Origin: Haladaptatus sp. R4
GTDB taxonomy: Archaea > Halobacteriota > Halobacteria > Halobacteriales > Haladaptataceae
Length of the DNA: 64,000 nt
Assembly: GCF_001625445.1 (NCBI RefSeq)
Contig: NZ_LWHG01000021.1
Coordinates: 620,001-684,000 of the forward strand
Reading direction: 5' to 3'
A model generated the notes under the pieces. The model ran no database searches. It was not told where the DNA came from and was given only the letters and a program-made list of their open reading frames with translations. This document shows, piece after piece, positions 36,240 through 45,543 of the stretch. The translations under genes were made by a program, and so were the position numbers. Within the stretch, counting starts at the first letter, position 1. Each line of letters starts with the position of its first letter.

Positions 36240-36797
36240 TTACAGCTCCTCGGTTTCCCGCTCCGCACGGTCCGTCTCCGCTCGGTTCGCGTCGGTCCGC
36301 CCGCGTGCGAGTTCACGGTCGATAGGGTCCTCGATGAAATCGAGGGGTTCGACCGTGACGACGTTCCCGCCGCCGGGGTCCATGACCATCACTTCCGTTC
36401 CTTCCGGAATCTCGCCGTCCATGGTTCGGGCGGCGTAGTAGGGGTTGAAACCGCCGCTGTCCAGTTTCACCTGTCCTTCCGAACGCGTCACGCGCTCGGT
36501 CACGTGGCCGGTGGTCCCTTTCAACGAGTCCGAGTCCTTCGTCCTCCCGGACCCCTTGCCGCCGTAGAGGTCGAGGTGACGATAGCCGTAGAACGATATC
36601 GCGCCGAACGCGAGGACGAGGAACGAGAGCACGAACGGTTGGGCGAGCGGCGGAAAGAGGAACGCGACCAATCCGGCGAGCAGGAGCGCGATGCCGACGA
36701 CGATGAAGTGTGCGCCGGGAATGAGCGCTTCCGCCAACGTGAGCCCCGCGCCCGCGATGACGAGCAAGAGCGCGAGCGAATCGAAGGGCGATGCCAT
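36240..36797 (-). CDS. NfeD family membrane protein
   Basis: 185 aa. Three to four membrane helices occupy residues 8-75 (LALLLVIAGAGLTLAEALIP, GIALLLAGLVAFLFPPLAQP, FLVLAFGAISFYGYRHLD). A C-terminal OB fold of the NfeD type follows (LKGTTGHVTERVTRSEGQVK, MDGEIPEGTEVMVMDPGGGN). NfeD proteins act with SPFH partners such as the adjacent stomatin gene. The C-terminal 30 residues are an acidic Arg/Glu-rich tail. Confidence 0.87.
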   Translation of the reverse strand: MASPFDSLALLLVIAGAGLTLAEALIPGAHFIVVGIALLLAGLVAFLFPPLAQPFVLSFLVLAFGAISFYGYRHLDLYGGKGSGRTKDSDSLKGTTGHVTERVTRSEGQVKLDSGGFNPYYAARTMDGEIPEGTEVMVMDPGGGNVVTVEPLDFIEDPIDRELARGRTDANRAETDRAERETEEL

Positions 36798-36835
36798 GAT
36801 TGGGGATTGGTGTCGAACGATTAAGGGTTTGTGGG

Positions 36836-37018
36836 TTACGCGACCCCGATGGCGTGGAGAAAGACGAACAGAACGGTAAGAGCACCGAGGAGAACGAACA
36901 GCACGTTCTCGGCCGATGGGGACCCCGGTTCGAGGGGTTCCTCCTCGGCGAACATGTCGGATGGCGTGTCGTCGGCATCTTCACCGACGTCCTCCACGTC
37001 GTACTTCCAGTCGGACAT
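36836..37018 (-). CDS. Small single-helix protein (DUF7312-type)
   Basis: 60 aa: an acidic N-terminus (SDWKYDVEDVGEDADD) and a C-terminal membrane helix (VLFVLLGALTVLFVFLHAIGV). The linker PLEPGSPSAEN is typical of a haloarchaeal family annotated as DUF7312. It may act with the NfeD gene, which is 38 nt downstream in the same direction. Function is unknown. Confidence 0.7.
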   Translation of the reverse strand: MSDWKYDVEDVGEDADDTPSDMFAEEEPLEPGSPSAENVLFVLLGALTVLFVFLHAIGVA

Positions 37019-37084
37019 ACGTCAAGATACGCGACGGGCAACCAAAAGGTTGGCTACGAAAAGACGGACGACGAAAAAACCGAA

Positions 37085-38833
37085 TTACGACCGGTCGGAG
37101 GAGCGGACGTCGCCCTCGTACACGACGCCACGTTCGGCGTCGAGGGTGACCTCGTCGCCGTCATCGACGGTCGGGCCGAGCGGTGCGCCGCTTATCATCG
37201 GGATGTCGAGTTCGCGCGCGACCAGTGCCGGGTAGCCGGTCATCCCCGGGCGAGAGTCCACGATACCAGCGATACGTCCGGTATTGCCGGTGAACTCGCC
37301 GTCGAAGTCCGGTTCGAGGACGAGAATCCCGCCGTCGGTAATCTCCGAGGAGGTCGCCGTCGAGGAGCGAGCGACCGGACCGGCCGCCTGCCCGCGAACG
37401 ACGCTACGTCCGGTGGCGATGGTTTCGGCGGCGACGTGGACCTTCAGCATGTTCGCCGTATCCGAGCCGTCGAGTTCGCTCATCATTCCCGTGAGGACGA
37501 CGACGGTATCGCCGCTTTCGGCGACCCCGGCATCGAGCGCGGCTTGGACGCCGTCTTCGACGATGTTCTCCACACTGTGACCGAGGTCGGTGTACTGGGC
37601 GTTGACGCCCCACGACAGGGCGAGCGTGCGTCGAACGCGGTCGTTCGGCGTCGTCGCCACGATGGGCACGCCGGGGCGGAACTTCGCCACCTTCAGCGCG
37701 GTGTACCCGGATTCGCTGGCGGCGACCACAGCACTCGCGCCGATGTCGCGGGCGAGATAGCGGGCGGAACGAGCGATGGCGTCGGTTCGCGTCTCGTCAC
37801 CGGCGGGGACGCGCTGTTCGAGCGTCTCCGCGTACTCGTCGCTCCCTTCGGCTTCGCGGACGATCCTGTCCATCGTCTCCACGACGCGGACGGGGTGCTC
37901 GCCGATGGCCGTCTCGCCCGAGAGCATCACGGCGTCGGTGCCGTCGAGGACGGCGTTGGCCACGTCGGAGGCCTCCGCGCGCGTTGGACGACGGGAGTGA
38001 ACCATCGAATCCAGCATCTCGGTCGCGGTGATAACGGGGACGCCCGCCTGCTGACACGTCCGGATGATGCGCTTTTGGATCATCGGCACGTCCTCCATCG
38101 GGCACTCGACGCCGAGGTCGCCGCGCGCGACCATCACGCCGTAGGCCGCATCGACGATTTCCTCCAGATTGTCGACCGCGCCGCTCCGCTCGATTTTGGC
38201 GATGATGGGGATATCGGCACCGAACTCCTCCAGCACCTTGCTGATCTCGTAGACGTCGTCCGCGTCACGGACGAAACTCGCGGCGACGAAGTCCACGCCC
38301 TTCTCGGCCGCGAGTTGCAGGTCGTTTCTGTCCTTCTCGGTGACGACGCTCAGCCCCAGTTCGACACCGGGGACGTTGACGCCCTTTCGGCTGCTGAGGT
38401 CGCCGCCGCTCACGACGTGTGCGACGACGGCGTCCCCGTCGATCTCCTCGACTTCCGTCTCGATCCGGCCGTCGTCCAGCAGGACGGTGTCCCCCGGTTC
38501 GGCGTTCGTGATGGAAACCGAGAGGCCGACTTCCTCCGGCGTCGCGTCCTCACCCTCCACGAACCGAACCGTCGAGCCGGTTTCGAGCGTGATGGGTTCG
38601 TCCACTTCCGCCGTTCGAATCTCCGGACCTTGCGTGTCGAGCATGGCCGAAAGAGGATTCTCGGTTGCTTCGTCGACCTTCCGAATCGTGTCGATGATCT
38701 CGGCGCGGTCCTCGCGCGAGCCGTGGCTCGCGTTCACCCGCGCGACGGTCATTCCCGCGTTCGAGAGTTCCCGAACCATGCTCCGAGAATCGGAAGCGGG
38801 CCCGAGGGTACAGACGATTTTCGCATTTCTCAT
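37085..38833 (-). CDS. pykA: Pyruvate kinase with extra C-terminal PEP-utiliser-like domain
   Basis: 582 aa, about 110 longer than the basic enzyme. It converts PEP and ADP to pyruvate and ATP. Motifs: RNAKIVCTLGPASDS, VNASHGSRED, AMLDTQGPEIRTAEV, IAKIERSGAVDNLEEIVDAA, and MVARGDLGVECPMEDVPMIQ. After the regulatory domain there is a PEP-utiliser-like domain (about 480-575; GMTGYPALVARELDIPMISG) in which the phospho-His position of GGMTSHA is not His. Similar domains exist in some bacterial pyruvate kinases. The ATG at 38833 is preferred over a TTG at 38842. Confidence 0.95.
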   Translation of the reverse strand: MRNAKIVCTLGPASDSRSMVRELSNAGMTVARVNASHGSREDRAEIIDTIRKVDEATENPLSAMLDTQGPEIRTAEVDEPITLETGSTVRFVEGEDATPEEVGLSVSITNAEPGDTVLLDDGRIETEVEEIDGDAVVAHVVSGGDLSSRKGVNVPGVELGLSVVTEKDRNDLQLAAEKGVDFVAASFVRDADDVYEISKVLEEFGADIPIIAKIERSGAVDNLEEIVDAAYGVMVARGDLGVECPMEDVPMIQKRIIRTCQQAGVPVITATEMLDSMVHSRRPTRAEASDVANAVLDGTDAVMLSGETAIGEHPVRVVETMDRIVREAEGSDEYAETLEQRVPAGDETRTDAIARSARYLARDIGASAVVAASESGYTALKVAKFRPGVPIVATTPNDRVRRTLALSWGVNAQYTDLGHSVENIVEDGVQAALDAGVAESGDTVVVLTGMMSELDGSDTANMLKVHVAAETIATGRSVVRGQAAGPVARSSTATSSEITDGGILVLEPDFDGEFTGNTGRIAGIVDSRPGMTGYPALVARELDIPMISGAPLGPTVDDGDEVTLDAERGVVYEGDVRSSDRS

Positions 38834-38948
38834 GAACGGCAATTGGTGTGGACACTCAAAAAAACCCCACAGTTAACTCGCAGACGAGTTTATTCCGTAG
38901 CGACCCCGGCCACAATCGATATTTGTGTCGCCTGCAAAAGGAGAAAAT

Positions 38949-39233
38949 ATGTCGAAGTACGCGTCGCTCGTTACTGTCGAGCAGAACTATCAGAACGTTC
39001 AAGAGCTGGCGTCGATCTGGGGAGACATCCGAAACGAACTGGAGTCGCACGAGACGACCCTCGAATCGACCTACGCGATCCTCGGGGAGTACGACTTCCT
39101 GCTCATCATCGACGCCGAGGACCGCGATGCGGCGTATCGAGCATCGCTGTGCATCGAGCGCTACGGACTCGACATGCAGACGATGGAAATCCTCCCGATG
39201 GAAGATTTCGCGGGCTTGGTCGAAGACCTCTGA
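38949..39233 (+). CDS. GYD domain protein
   Basis: 94 aa and a single GYD domain (ferredoxin-like fold): MSKYASLVTVEQNYQNVQEL, YAILGEYDFLLIIDAEDRDA, AYRASLCIERYGLDMQTMEI. The motif GEYD replaces GRYD. Function of the family is poorly known. An unusual feature for a haloarchaeal gene is a clear Shine-Dalgarno-like aaaggag ending 5 nt before the ATG at 38949. It ends 6 nt from the convergent metG. Confidence 0.8.
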   Translation: MSKYASLVTVEQNYQNVQELASIWGDIRNELESHETTLESTYAILGEYDFLLIIDAEDRDAAYRASLCIERYGLDMQTMEILPMEDFAGLVEDL

Positions 39234-39239
39234 GTTCGG

Positions 39240-41306
39240 TTACTTGATCTTCGTGCCCGGTTCGGCGTCGGCGTGCGTCGTCAACAGGTCGGCGTCCTCG
39301 CCCGCCGCGAGAACCATTCCGTTGCTCTCGACGCCGAACAGTTCGGCCTTTTCGAGGTTGGCGACGACGACGATCTTCGTTCCCGGCAACTCGTCCACGT
39401 CGTGGAGTTGTTTGAGACCGGCGACGATCTGTCGCGTCTCGCTGCCGATATCGACTTCGAGTCGCAGGAGTGCGTCGGCACCCTCGATCTCCTCGGCCGA
39501 CTCGATGCGGCCGACGCGGAGGTCGAGATCCTGGAATTCGTCGAAGCTGATCCTGTCGTCCGAGATGGGTTCTTCGTCGCTCACGGTTTCATCTTCGTCT
39601 TCCTCGTCGTCGGTTGTAGCCGCTTCGATACGCGCATCGAGCGTCTCGTTCAGTTCCTCGACGCGCTCGTCCTCGATCTTGGCGAACAGTTCTGTCGGCT
39701 TGTCGAAGTCGCCGCGCGGCGCTTCGAGCGCGTCCGCGACCTCGGTTCCGTGAACAGACCCGTCCTCGCCGAGTTGCGTCCAGAGCGCTTCGGCCTTGCC
39801 GGGCAGAATCGGCTCGAACAGCACGGCGAGCGCCTTGGACACCTGTACGCAGTCGTAGATGACCTGTTCGGCCCGCTCGGGGTCCTCGTCGGTCAGTTTC
39901 CACGGTTCGTTGCGCTGGATGTACTCGTTACCGAACCCGGCCAGTGCGGTCGCGGCGTCGCCGAGGTCCTTGAGCGAGTAGTCGTTGACGGCCGCGGTGA
40001 ACGCCTCCACGGCTTCCTCGATTCGCTCCGTCACCTCGTCGCTCGCCTCGGCGTCCGGCGCGCCGTCGTAGTTCCGCGACGCGAACAGCAGACTTCGGTA
40101 GACGAAGTTGCCGACGGTACCGACAAGTTCGCCGTTGACGCGCTCCTGGAACCGGTCCCACGAGAAGTCCACGTCCTGCTGGAACCCGCCGTTGGTGGCG
40201 AGGTAGTAGCGCAGCAGGTCCGGGTCGAAGCCCTCGTCGAGGTAGTCGTCGGCCCAGACGGCGCGGTTGCGACTGGTCGAGAAGCCCTTGCCGTTCAGGT
40301 TGACGAAACCGCTCGCCATGACGGCGCGGGGTTCGTTGTACTCCGCGACGTGGAGCATCGCGGGCCAGAAGACGGTGTGGTGCTGGATGATGTCGCGTCC
40401 GATGATGTGGACGATTTCCCCTGCGTCCTTCCACGTCTCCTCCCAGTCGTAGGTGTCGGGACCGACGCGCTCGGTGTACTGCTTCGTGCTGGCGATGTAC
40501 TCGATGGGGGCGTCCACCCAGACGTAGAGCACGAGGTCTTCGGACACCTCGTCTCCCTCGTCACCAGGGTAATCGATTCCCCAGTCCATATCGCGGGAGA
40601 TACACCAGTCCTGGAGTTCGCCCTCGATCCACTCTCGGGGCTGGTTCTTCGCGTTGCTCGTCCCTTCGAGTCGGTCGATGAACCCCTGCAGGTACTCCTG
40701 CAGGTCCGAGACGCGGAAGAACTTGTGCGTCCGCTCGCGGTACTCCGCCGGGTTCCCGGTACGGATGCTCGTCGGGTCCTCGATTTCGCCGGGTTCGAGG
40801 TGCCGTCCGCAGCCCTCGTCACACTCGTCCCCGCGCGCGTGGGCACCACAATACGGGCAGGTCCCCTCGACGTAGCGGTCGGGGAGCGGGTCGTCCTCGA
40901 TGGGGTCCCACGCGACCTTGATCTCTTTCTCGTAGATGTACCCTTCCTCGTCCAGTTTGCGGACGATTTCCTGGGTGAGTTCCGTGTTCGTCTCGTCGTC
41001 CGTGTGGCCGTAGTTGTCGAACTCGATGTTGAACTTCGGGAACGTCGCTTCGTACTTCTCGTGGTGGCGAAGCGCGAATTCCCGCGGCGAAACGCCCTCC
41101 TTCTCGGCGTTCACGGCGACGGGCGTACCGTGCATGTCGGACCCCGAAACGAAGGCCGTCCGCTGGCCGAGCGTGTCGAGGGCGCGCGAGTAGACGTCAC
41201 CGCCGACGTAGGTTCGGAGGTGTCCGATGTGGAGTTCCCCGTTCGCGTAGGGAAGTCCACACGTCACCACCGCCGGTTCCTCGGTGGGAAAACTGTCGTG
41301 GCTCAT
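39240..41306 (-). CDS. metG: Methionyl-tRNA synthetase
   Basis: 688 aa. It charges tRNA-Met. The class I HIGH motif is in PYANGELHIGHLRTYVGGD near residue 19. The zinc knuckle CPYCGAHARGDECDEGC lies near residue 151, and the KMSKS equivalent is GKGFSTSRNRAVW near residue 340. A C-terminal EMAP-like tRNA-binding OB domain spans about 585-688 (FDEFQDLDLRVGRIESAEEI, KIVVVANLEKAELFG). An acidic linker precedes it. The start is the ATG at 41306. Confidence 0.96.
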   Translation of the reverse strand: MSHDSFPTEEPAVVTCGLPYANGELHIGHLRTYVGGDVYSRALDTLGQRTAFVSGSDMHGTPVAVNAEKEGVSPREFALRHHEKYEATFPKFNIEFDNYGHTDDETNTELTQEIVRKLDEEGYIYEKEIKVAWDPIEDDPLPDRYVEGTCPYCGAHARGDECDEGCGRHLEPGEIEDPTSIRTGNPAEYRERTHKFFRVSDLQEYLQGFIDRLEGTSNAKNQPREWIEGELQDWCISRDMDWGIDYPGDEGDEVSEDLVLYVWVDAPIEYIASTKQYTERVGPDTYDWEETWKDAGEIVHIIGRDIIQHHTVFWPAMLHVAEYNEPRAVMASGFVNLNGKGFSTSRNRAVWADDYLDEGFDPDLLRYYLATNGGFQQDVDFSWDRFQERVNGELVGTVGNFVYRSLLFASRNYDGAPDAEASDEVTERIEEAVEAFTAAVNDYSLKDLGDAATALAGFGNEYIQRNEPWKLTDEDPERAEQVIYDCVQVSKALAVLFEPILPGKAEALWTQLGEDGSVHGTEVADALEAPRGDFDKPTELFAKIEDERVEELNETLDARIEAATTDDEEDEDETVSDEEPISDDRISFDEFQDLDLRVGRIESAEEIEGADALLRLEVDIGSETRQIVAGLKQLHDVDELPGTKIVVVANLEKAELFGVESNGMVLAAGEDADLLTTHADAEPGTKIK

Positions 41307-41700
41307 ACTATCGTCTCCTTCCTTGCGGGTGTAAAACCCGCCGATTTCGTGTGTTCGTGTTCGTGTTCGTCATCGATGATGTGGTCGCTGCTGCGTTATA
41401 TTCGTGTAGCGGTCGCTCTCGAAAATCGAAATCGACGGGTTTCACCCCCGAAAACCGACCGCGACCGGCCCAGAAGGATTCACCCGACGCTATCGGCGCA
41501 TGCGCATAGCGAATCGGGTGAGGTGGGCCGTCGAACGCATACCACGCAGTAGGTTCGTTATCGTATATAAACGCTTGGCCGGGAGAGGATGCTGATTTTC
41601 CGCCATGACGGAAAAATCGTCTTCAGCCCCGAATTTACTCCCGAGCGACCCATTCACGACCGCAAAACGCCACCCGATTCGCAACACCCGTTCTCGTCGT
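41307..41700. other. 394-nt gap upstream of metG with a nested hairpin
   Basis: No supported protein gene. It contains a gtgttc tandem repeat (about 41349-41369) and a nested hairpin: outer stem CGGCCCA/TGGGCCG (41466-41472/41524-41530), middle stem CACCCGA/TCGGGTG (41481-41487/41514-41520), inner stem CGCTAT/ATAGCG (41488-41493/41506-41511). A TATA-like gtatataaacg lies near 41562-41572. A structured non-coding RNA or the metG leader is possible. It does not fold as a tRNA. Confidence 0.4.
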
Positions 41701-42267
41701 TCAGACCGACAGAATGCCTTTGGTGATGAGCAACACCAACACGAGCCGTCCGACGCTGCCCGCAAAGGACGCCAAGGCGAACTTCACGTAATCCGTCTCC
41801 AGGATCGAGAAGGCGTAGATGGAGATGGTATCGGGGAATCCGGGGACGCACAGCGCGCCCGCCAGGCCGAAGTAACCCCAGCGTTGGGCGAGTCCGACGG
41901 TCTTCCGCTCGGACCATTCCACGATGTCGATCCGCGAACGGCGGAGTGCGCGGATGACCGGGCCGGACTCCTTGGCCTCCTGACCGATGTGGAACGCGAA
42001 CACGCTTCCGGCGGCCTTGCCGAACCCGCTGACGAGGATGATGAGCGAGTACCGTCCGATTTTCCCGATGCCGAGGTCGAGGGGTGCAAGGAGGACGATT
42101 TCGCTGGGGAGGGGCAGAAGGAACGAGATGAGGAAGGAGTAGACGGCGATGAAGACGACACCGACCCACCCGGTAGCGGTTTTCACGGCGGCTTCCAACC
42201 CGCCGAACGACCCGAGCACGACGCCGTCGGTGAGGCTGGGGGAGAGCGGAATGAGGGTATCGAGCAC
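41701..42267 (-). CDS. VTT/SNARE-associated (DedA/YqaA-like) membrane protein
   Basis: 188 aa with five to six hydrophobic stretches. The central FLISFLLPLPSEIVLLAPLD and a reentrant-type SGFGKAAGSVFAFHIGQEAK fit the VTT family of membrane transport proteins. GALCVPGFPDTISIYAFSIL and the C-terminal VGRLVLVLLITKG complete it. The start is probably the GTG at 42267 (VLDTLIPLSPSL), about 25-30 nt downstream of a TATA-like aagctttac; the longer frame upstream is not conserved. Function: perhaps lipid or ion transport. Confidence 0.7.
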   Translation of the reverse strand: MLDTLIPLSPSLTDGVVLGSFGGLEAAVKTATGWVGVVFIAVYSFLISFLLPLPSEIVLLAPLDLGIGKIGRYSLIILVSGFGKAAGSVFAFHIGQEAKESGPVIRALRRSRIDIVEWSERKTVGLAQRWGYFGLAGALCVPGFPDTISIYAFSILETDYVKFALASFAGSVGRLVLVLLITKGILSV

Positions 42268-42354
42268 AGCAGTAGGTCGGCAACCGACCGACGTAAAGCT
42301 TGAGCTTGAAACTCGGATGGCGACGGACCGACCGCCGTCGTGGCAAACAGACTC

Positions 42355-42972
42355 ATGGCGGACGAAGACGAACCGAAACGCATGAACTCGGACAGAGAAT
42401 ATCGCGTCACGGTTCATCCGTCGCTACAAGCGCGGGTAGCGTACACGGACGACCGCTCGGCGGTGACGGTGGCGGTCGAGTACCGACGCAACGGGAAGTG
42501 GGAGGAATCGGCGGGAGACATCGAACTGCGTGGGCGGCAGATCGCCATCACCCGCGACGGCGAGTCATTGCTGGAAAAGCAGTTCGACGCCGAACTCATC
42601 GAGGAGTACGGTTCGTCGGTCGTCGGATTGGCCCGGCGACTTACGAACCGGGGCAAACGGACAGTAGAGTCGGAGAGAAAACGAGGTGGAGGCGAGAAAA
42701 GTCCCGAACCGGACTCGTGGCCCGTCGCGGTCACACAGGACGACGGGAGCGTCGTGGAAGCGCTGCGCCCGCCGGCGCAGGCGACGTTTCAGGTGTACGA
42801 GGATCACGCGGGGGAGTGGCGCTGGCGGCTCGTCCACCGAAACGGCAACATCATCGCCGACGGCGGCGAGGGCTATTCGTCGAAACGCGCCGCGAAAAAC
42901 GGAATCAAGAGCGTCAAGCGGAACGCCATCGGCGCACCGATGGAGGAGACGGAAGAACCGGCCGAATCATAG
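42355..42972 (+). CDS. HVO_2922-type protein with C-terminal DUF1508 (YegP-like) domain
   Basis: 205 aa. The N-terminal part ([20 protein letters not shown]) is beta-rich and haloarchaea-specific. The C-terminal [20 protein letters not shown] plus [19 protein letters not shown] is the DUF1508/YegP fold. The acidic start [17 protein letters not shown] and an acidic tail flank it. Function unknown. The ATG at 42355 is preferred; alternatives are a GTG at 42340 and an ATG at 42382. It overlaps mfnA by 6 nt (convergent). Confidence 0.75.
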   Translation: MADEDEPKRMNSDREYRVTVHPSLQARVAYTDDRSAVTVAVEYRRNGKWEESAGDIELRGRQIAITRDGESLLEKQFDAELIEEYGSSVVGLARRLTNRGKRTVESERKRGGGEKSPEPDSWPVAVTQDDGSVVEALRPPAQATFQVYEDHAGEWRWRLVHRNGNIIADGGEGYSSKRAAKNGIKSVKRNAIGAPMEETEEPAES

Positions 42973-44025
42973 GTTCAGCGAATCCAAGTCGGCGACGAAC
43001 TCCTCCAGCATGGAACGGGTGACGTGGGGCATGCAGACGATTCGGAGTTCGCCCGACCCGGTCGGGGAGACGCGCCAGCCACGCCCTTGGAGTGCCTCGA
43101 CCGTGTTGCGGGGCACATCGATGGCGACCAGCGGGAGCACTGGGTCGACCACGTCGTAGCCCCGCGACTCGAAGGCGTCGGCAACCCACTCGGCGTTGGC
43201 TTGAGAGCGTTCGTACTGCTTTCGGTAGCCGTCGGACCACAGTTCGTCCATCGCGGCCCACGCGCTGGCAACCCCTGCACCGCTCCGCGTTCCGGTCAGC
43301 GTGGCTTGCGAAGTCGATTCGAGGTACGGCGTTTCGACGGCCAACGCATCGAGGACGCGGGATTCGCGGGCCAGGAACCCGCCCGCCGGAACCGCCGCCT
43401 GTCCCATCTTGTGCGGGTCGATACCCAGCGTATCGACTTCGGCGTGTTCGAAGTTCCACTCGTGGTCCGTGAACGGGAGGACGAACCCGCCCCACGCGGC
43501 ATCGACGTGGAGCAACGCTCCGGCGTCGTGTGCGATTTCGGACAGCGCCGGAATCGGATCGACGCGCCCGTATTCGGTCGTCCCGGCGATACCGACGACG
43601 AGAACGGTATCGTCGTCCACCAGTTCCGCCATCGTATCGGGGTCGGCGCACCGGTCCTCGTCCACCGAACCGAGTCTGAGTTCGACGCCCAGTACGTCCG
43701 CGGCCTTCTGAAAGCTGAAATGTGCGCTCTCGGGTGCGACGACGTTCGGGTCGTCGGTTTCGGCGAGGTTCCGCGCGGCGCGGACGGCTTGGATGTTGGC
43801 TTCGGTTCCGCCGCTCGCGACGTAGCCGTGCGGGTTCGACAGCCCGGTTATTTCGCCGAGCAGCGAGACGGCTTCGTCTTCGAGCGCGGCAACGGTCGGG
43901 TACGTCGTCGGGTCGCCCGGGTTCGACGCCAGAAATCGTTCGGCGGCGTCACGCGCCGCCGGATGGGGTTCGGTGCACATCGACGAAAGGACCCGGCGGA
44001 ACGACTGACTCGCGGCCACCTGCAT
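42967..44025 (-). CDS. mfnA: MfnA-like L-tyrosine/L-aspartate decarboxylase
   Basis: 352 aa PLP enzyme of group II decarboxylases. Motifs: [36 protein letters not shown] (residues 68-85), [12 protein letters not shown] and the PLP lysine in [20 protein letters not shown] near residue 231. In archaea without methanofuran the enzyme is thought to make beta-alanine from aspartate for CoA; this is the likely role here. The solute-binding protein gene lies 39 nt upstream but is not obviously related. Confidence 0.88.
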   Translation of the reverse strand: MQVAASQSFRRVLSSMCTEPHPAARDAAERFLASNPGDPTTYPTVAALEDEAVSLLGEITGLSNPHGYVASGGTEANIQAVRAARNLAETDDPNVVAPESAHFSFQKAADVLGVELRLGSVDEDRCADPDTMAELVDDDTVLVVGIAGTTEYGRVDPIPALSEIAHDAGALLHVDAAWGGFVLPFTDHEWNFEHAEVDTLGIDPHKMGQAAVPAGGFLARESRVLDALAVETPYLESTSQATLTGTRSGAGVASAWAAMDELWSDGYRKQYERSQANAEWVADAFESRGYDVVDPVLPLVAIDVPRNTVEALQGRGWRVSPTGSGELRIVCMPHVTRSMLEEFVADLDSLNL

Positions 44026-44064
44026 ATCAAAAAATTCGACGGGACGGGTTTATCGGTTCCGTTA

Positions 44065-45543
44065 TCAGTTCCGCTCTGCACCGCCCACGCGGTTGTACCC
44101 CTCGATCTCCTCGATCTGCGACTGGAGTTCTCCCATCGCCGCCTCGGGCATCATTCCGCCCGAATACGCCTCGTGGACGAGTTCCGCTATCTTCGTCGAT
44201 TCCTGTGTCCACGCGACCGTCACCGGCCGCGGAATCGCGTTGGCTCCGGCGATTCTGAGCGTGTCGACGTGATCGCCGACGATGGGAACCTGCCGGGCCG
44301 CCTTCGACTCAAGCACGCTGACCTCCGGCGGGAGGAGTCCGATGTTCTCGAACAGCATCAACTGAATCCGCTTGTCGGTCATCGCCTCCAGAATCCGGAG
44401 CACCGCATCCAATTTCTCCGTGTTCGGGTTGACCGCCATGTGCCACCCCCCGAGGGCCGACGTCGAACCGCCGATACCGGGGTATTCGGACTCCTTCTCG
44501 CTCACCGCGTACGGTATCGGCATCACGCCGAGTCGGTCGCCGAGCACCCCCTCGGCCCCCGCGCTGGCGATGGCGTACGGCCAGTTGCGGTGCATCACGG
44601 CGTCGCCCGCCGTAAACGGACCGAGCGAGGAATCCTCGATCCACTGAAGGACGCCGGTCGGCGAGATTTTCCCGGCGTAGCCGTCGAGCGCGGCGGGGTC
44701 GCCCTGCCCCCAGATGAACGTTCGAATCATCCGAATCGAGTTCATCACGCCGGGGTCGTCGATGGTCACCGGGCGCTCGCCGATGGGACCGAAGAGGTCC
44801 TTTCGCCCGCCGAAGTACGCGCCGCCCCACGAGGTCATGAACTCGTTGAAATCACAGCACGACAACCCCTCGTAGAGGTCGGCTTGGAACGTGTAGCCGT
44901 ACGGCACTCCCGATTTGTCCATCGCGTCCTTCGTCGCGTGCGAGAACTTCCGCCACGAGATGGGGTTTTCCGCCCAGTTCTCCGCCTCCGGTTCGTACCC
45001 CGCCTTCTCGACCAAGTCCTTCCGATACAGCATCACCCCGAAATCCGGATACAGCGGAATCGCGTACAGGTCGCCGTTCGGTCCCGTCGCGGTCGAAACG
45101 CTCGCCTCGAAGTAGCCGTTTTTCACCCGGTTCACCAGCGACTTCGGCAGGTGCTGATCGAGGTTCAGCAGTTGGTCGCGGACGACGAAGTTCAGCGTCC
45201 ACCCGCTGTCGGTGAGCAGCATATCCGGATTGGCGAGATTCCCCGACAGCCATCGCGTGTACTGCTCCTCGCGGATGTCCGTCTCCTCGGTACCGGCGAT
45301 GACGTCGATGTTGATGTTTCTCGGGAGGCCGACCTCCCACAACAGTTCCTGAAGCGGTCCGGCGACCGACGCCAGATCCGAGTCCGCCCCCCACTGGACC
45401 GAAATCGGCGCACGCTGTGCGCTCGCTGTTCCACCAGTAATCGCGGCGGTTGCGCCGCCCGCACCGACCGCTTTCAGCACGTCGCGGCGCGAGACGATCC
45501 GTTCTTCGTGTCCCCTATGTTCCCCCCTCATCGTGTTCCCCAA
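44065..45543 (-). CDS. Tat-exported extracellular solute-binding protein (orphan)
   Basis: 492 aa. The Tat signal VSRRDVLKAVGAGGATAAIT ends in TASAQ, with no lipobox cysteine. The mature protein is an ABC-type sugar-binding fold (LLTDSGWTLNFVVRDQLLNL, YAIPLYPDFGVMLYRKDLVE, GDAVMHRNWPYAIASAGAEG, STSALGGWHMAVNPNT). It resembles trehalose/maltose-type binding proteins. No permease or ATPase genes are adjacent, which is unusual. It may feed a transporter elsewhere or act as a secreted sensor. Confidence 0.85.
   Translation of the reverse strand: MGNTMRGEHRGHEERIVSRRDVLKAVGAGGATAAITGGTASAQRAPISVQWGADSDLASVAGPLQELLWEVGLPRNINIDVIAGTEETDIREEQYTRWLSGNLANPDMLLTDSGWTLNFVVRDQLLNLDQHLPKSLVNRVKNGYFEASVSTATGPNGDLYAIPLYPDFGVMLYRKDLVEKAGYEPEAENWAENPISWRKFSHATKDAMDKSGVPYGYTFQADLYEGLSCCDFNEFMTSWGGAYFGGRKDLFGPIGERPVTIDDPGVMNSIRMIRTFIWGQGDPAALDGYAGKISPTGVLQWIEDSSLGPFTAGDAVMHRNWPYAIASAGAEGVLGDRLGVMPIPYAVSEKESEYPGIGGSTSALGGWHMAVNPNTEKLDAVLRILEAMTDKRIQLMLFENIGLLPPEVSVLESKAARQVPIVGDHVDTLRIAGANAIPRPVTVAWTQESTKIAELVHEAYSGGMMPEAAMGELQSQIEEIEGYNRVGGAERN

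Noticed and set aside
36800-39247. 815-codon plus-strand open frame
   Set aside because: Antisense to pyruvate kinase, ending in the GYD gene in another frame; no domain recognised.
41466-41530. Possible tRNA gene from the clover-like stems
   Set aside because: The stems are nested in one hairpin, with no T-loop GGTTCRA, no anticodon arm of the right size and no acceptor geometry.
39273-41552. Long plus-strand open frame of 759 codons
   Set aside because: It lies opposite metG, which has full aminoacyl-tRNA synthetase motifs. Long antisense frames are expected from the GC3 bias of haloarchaeal genes.
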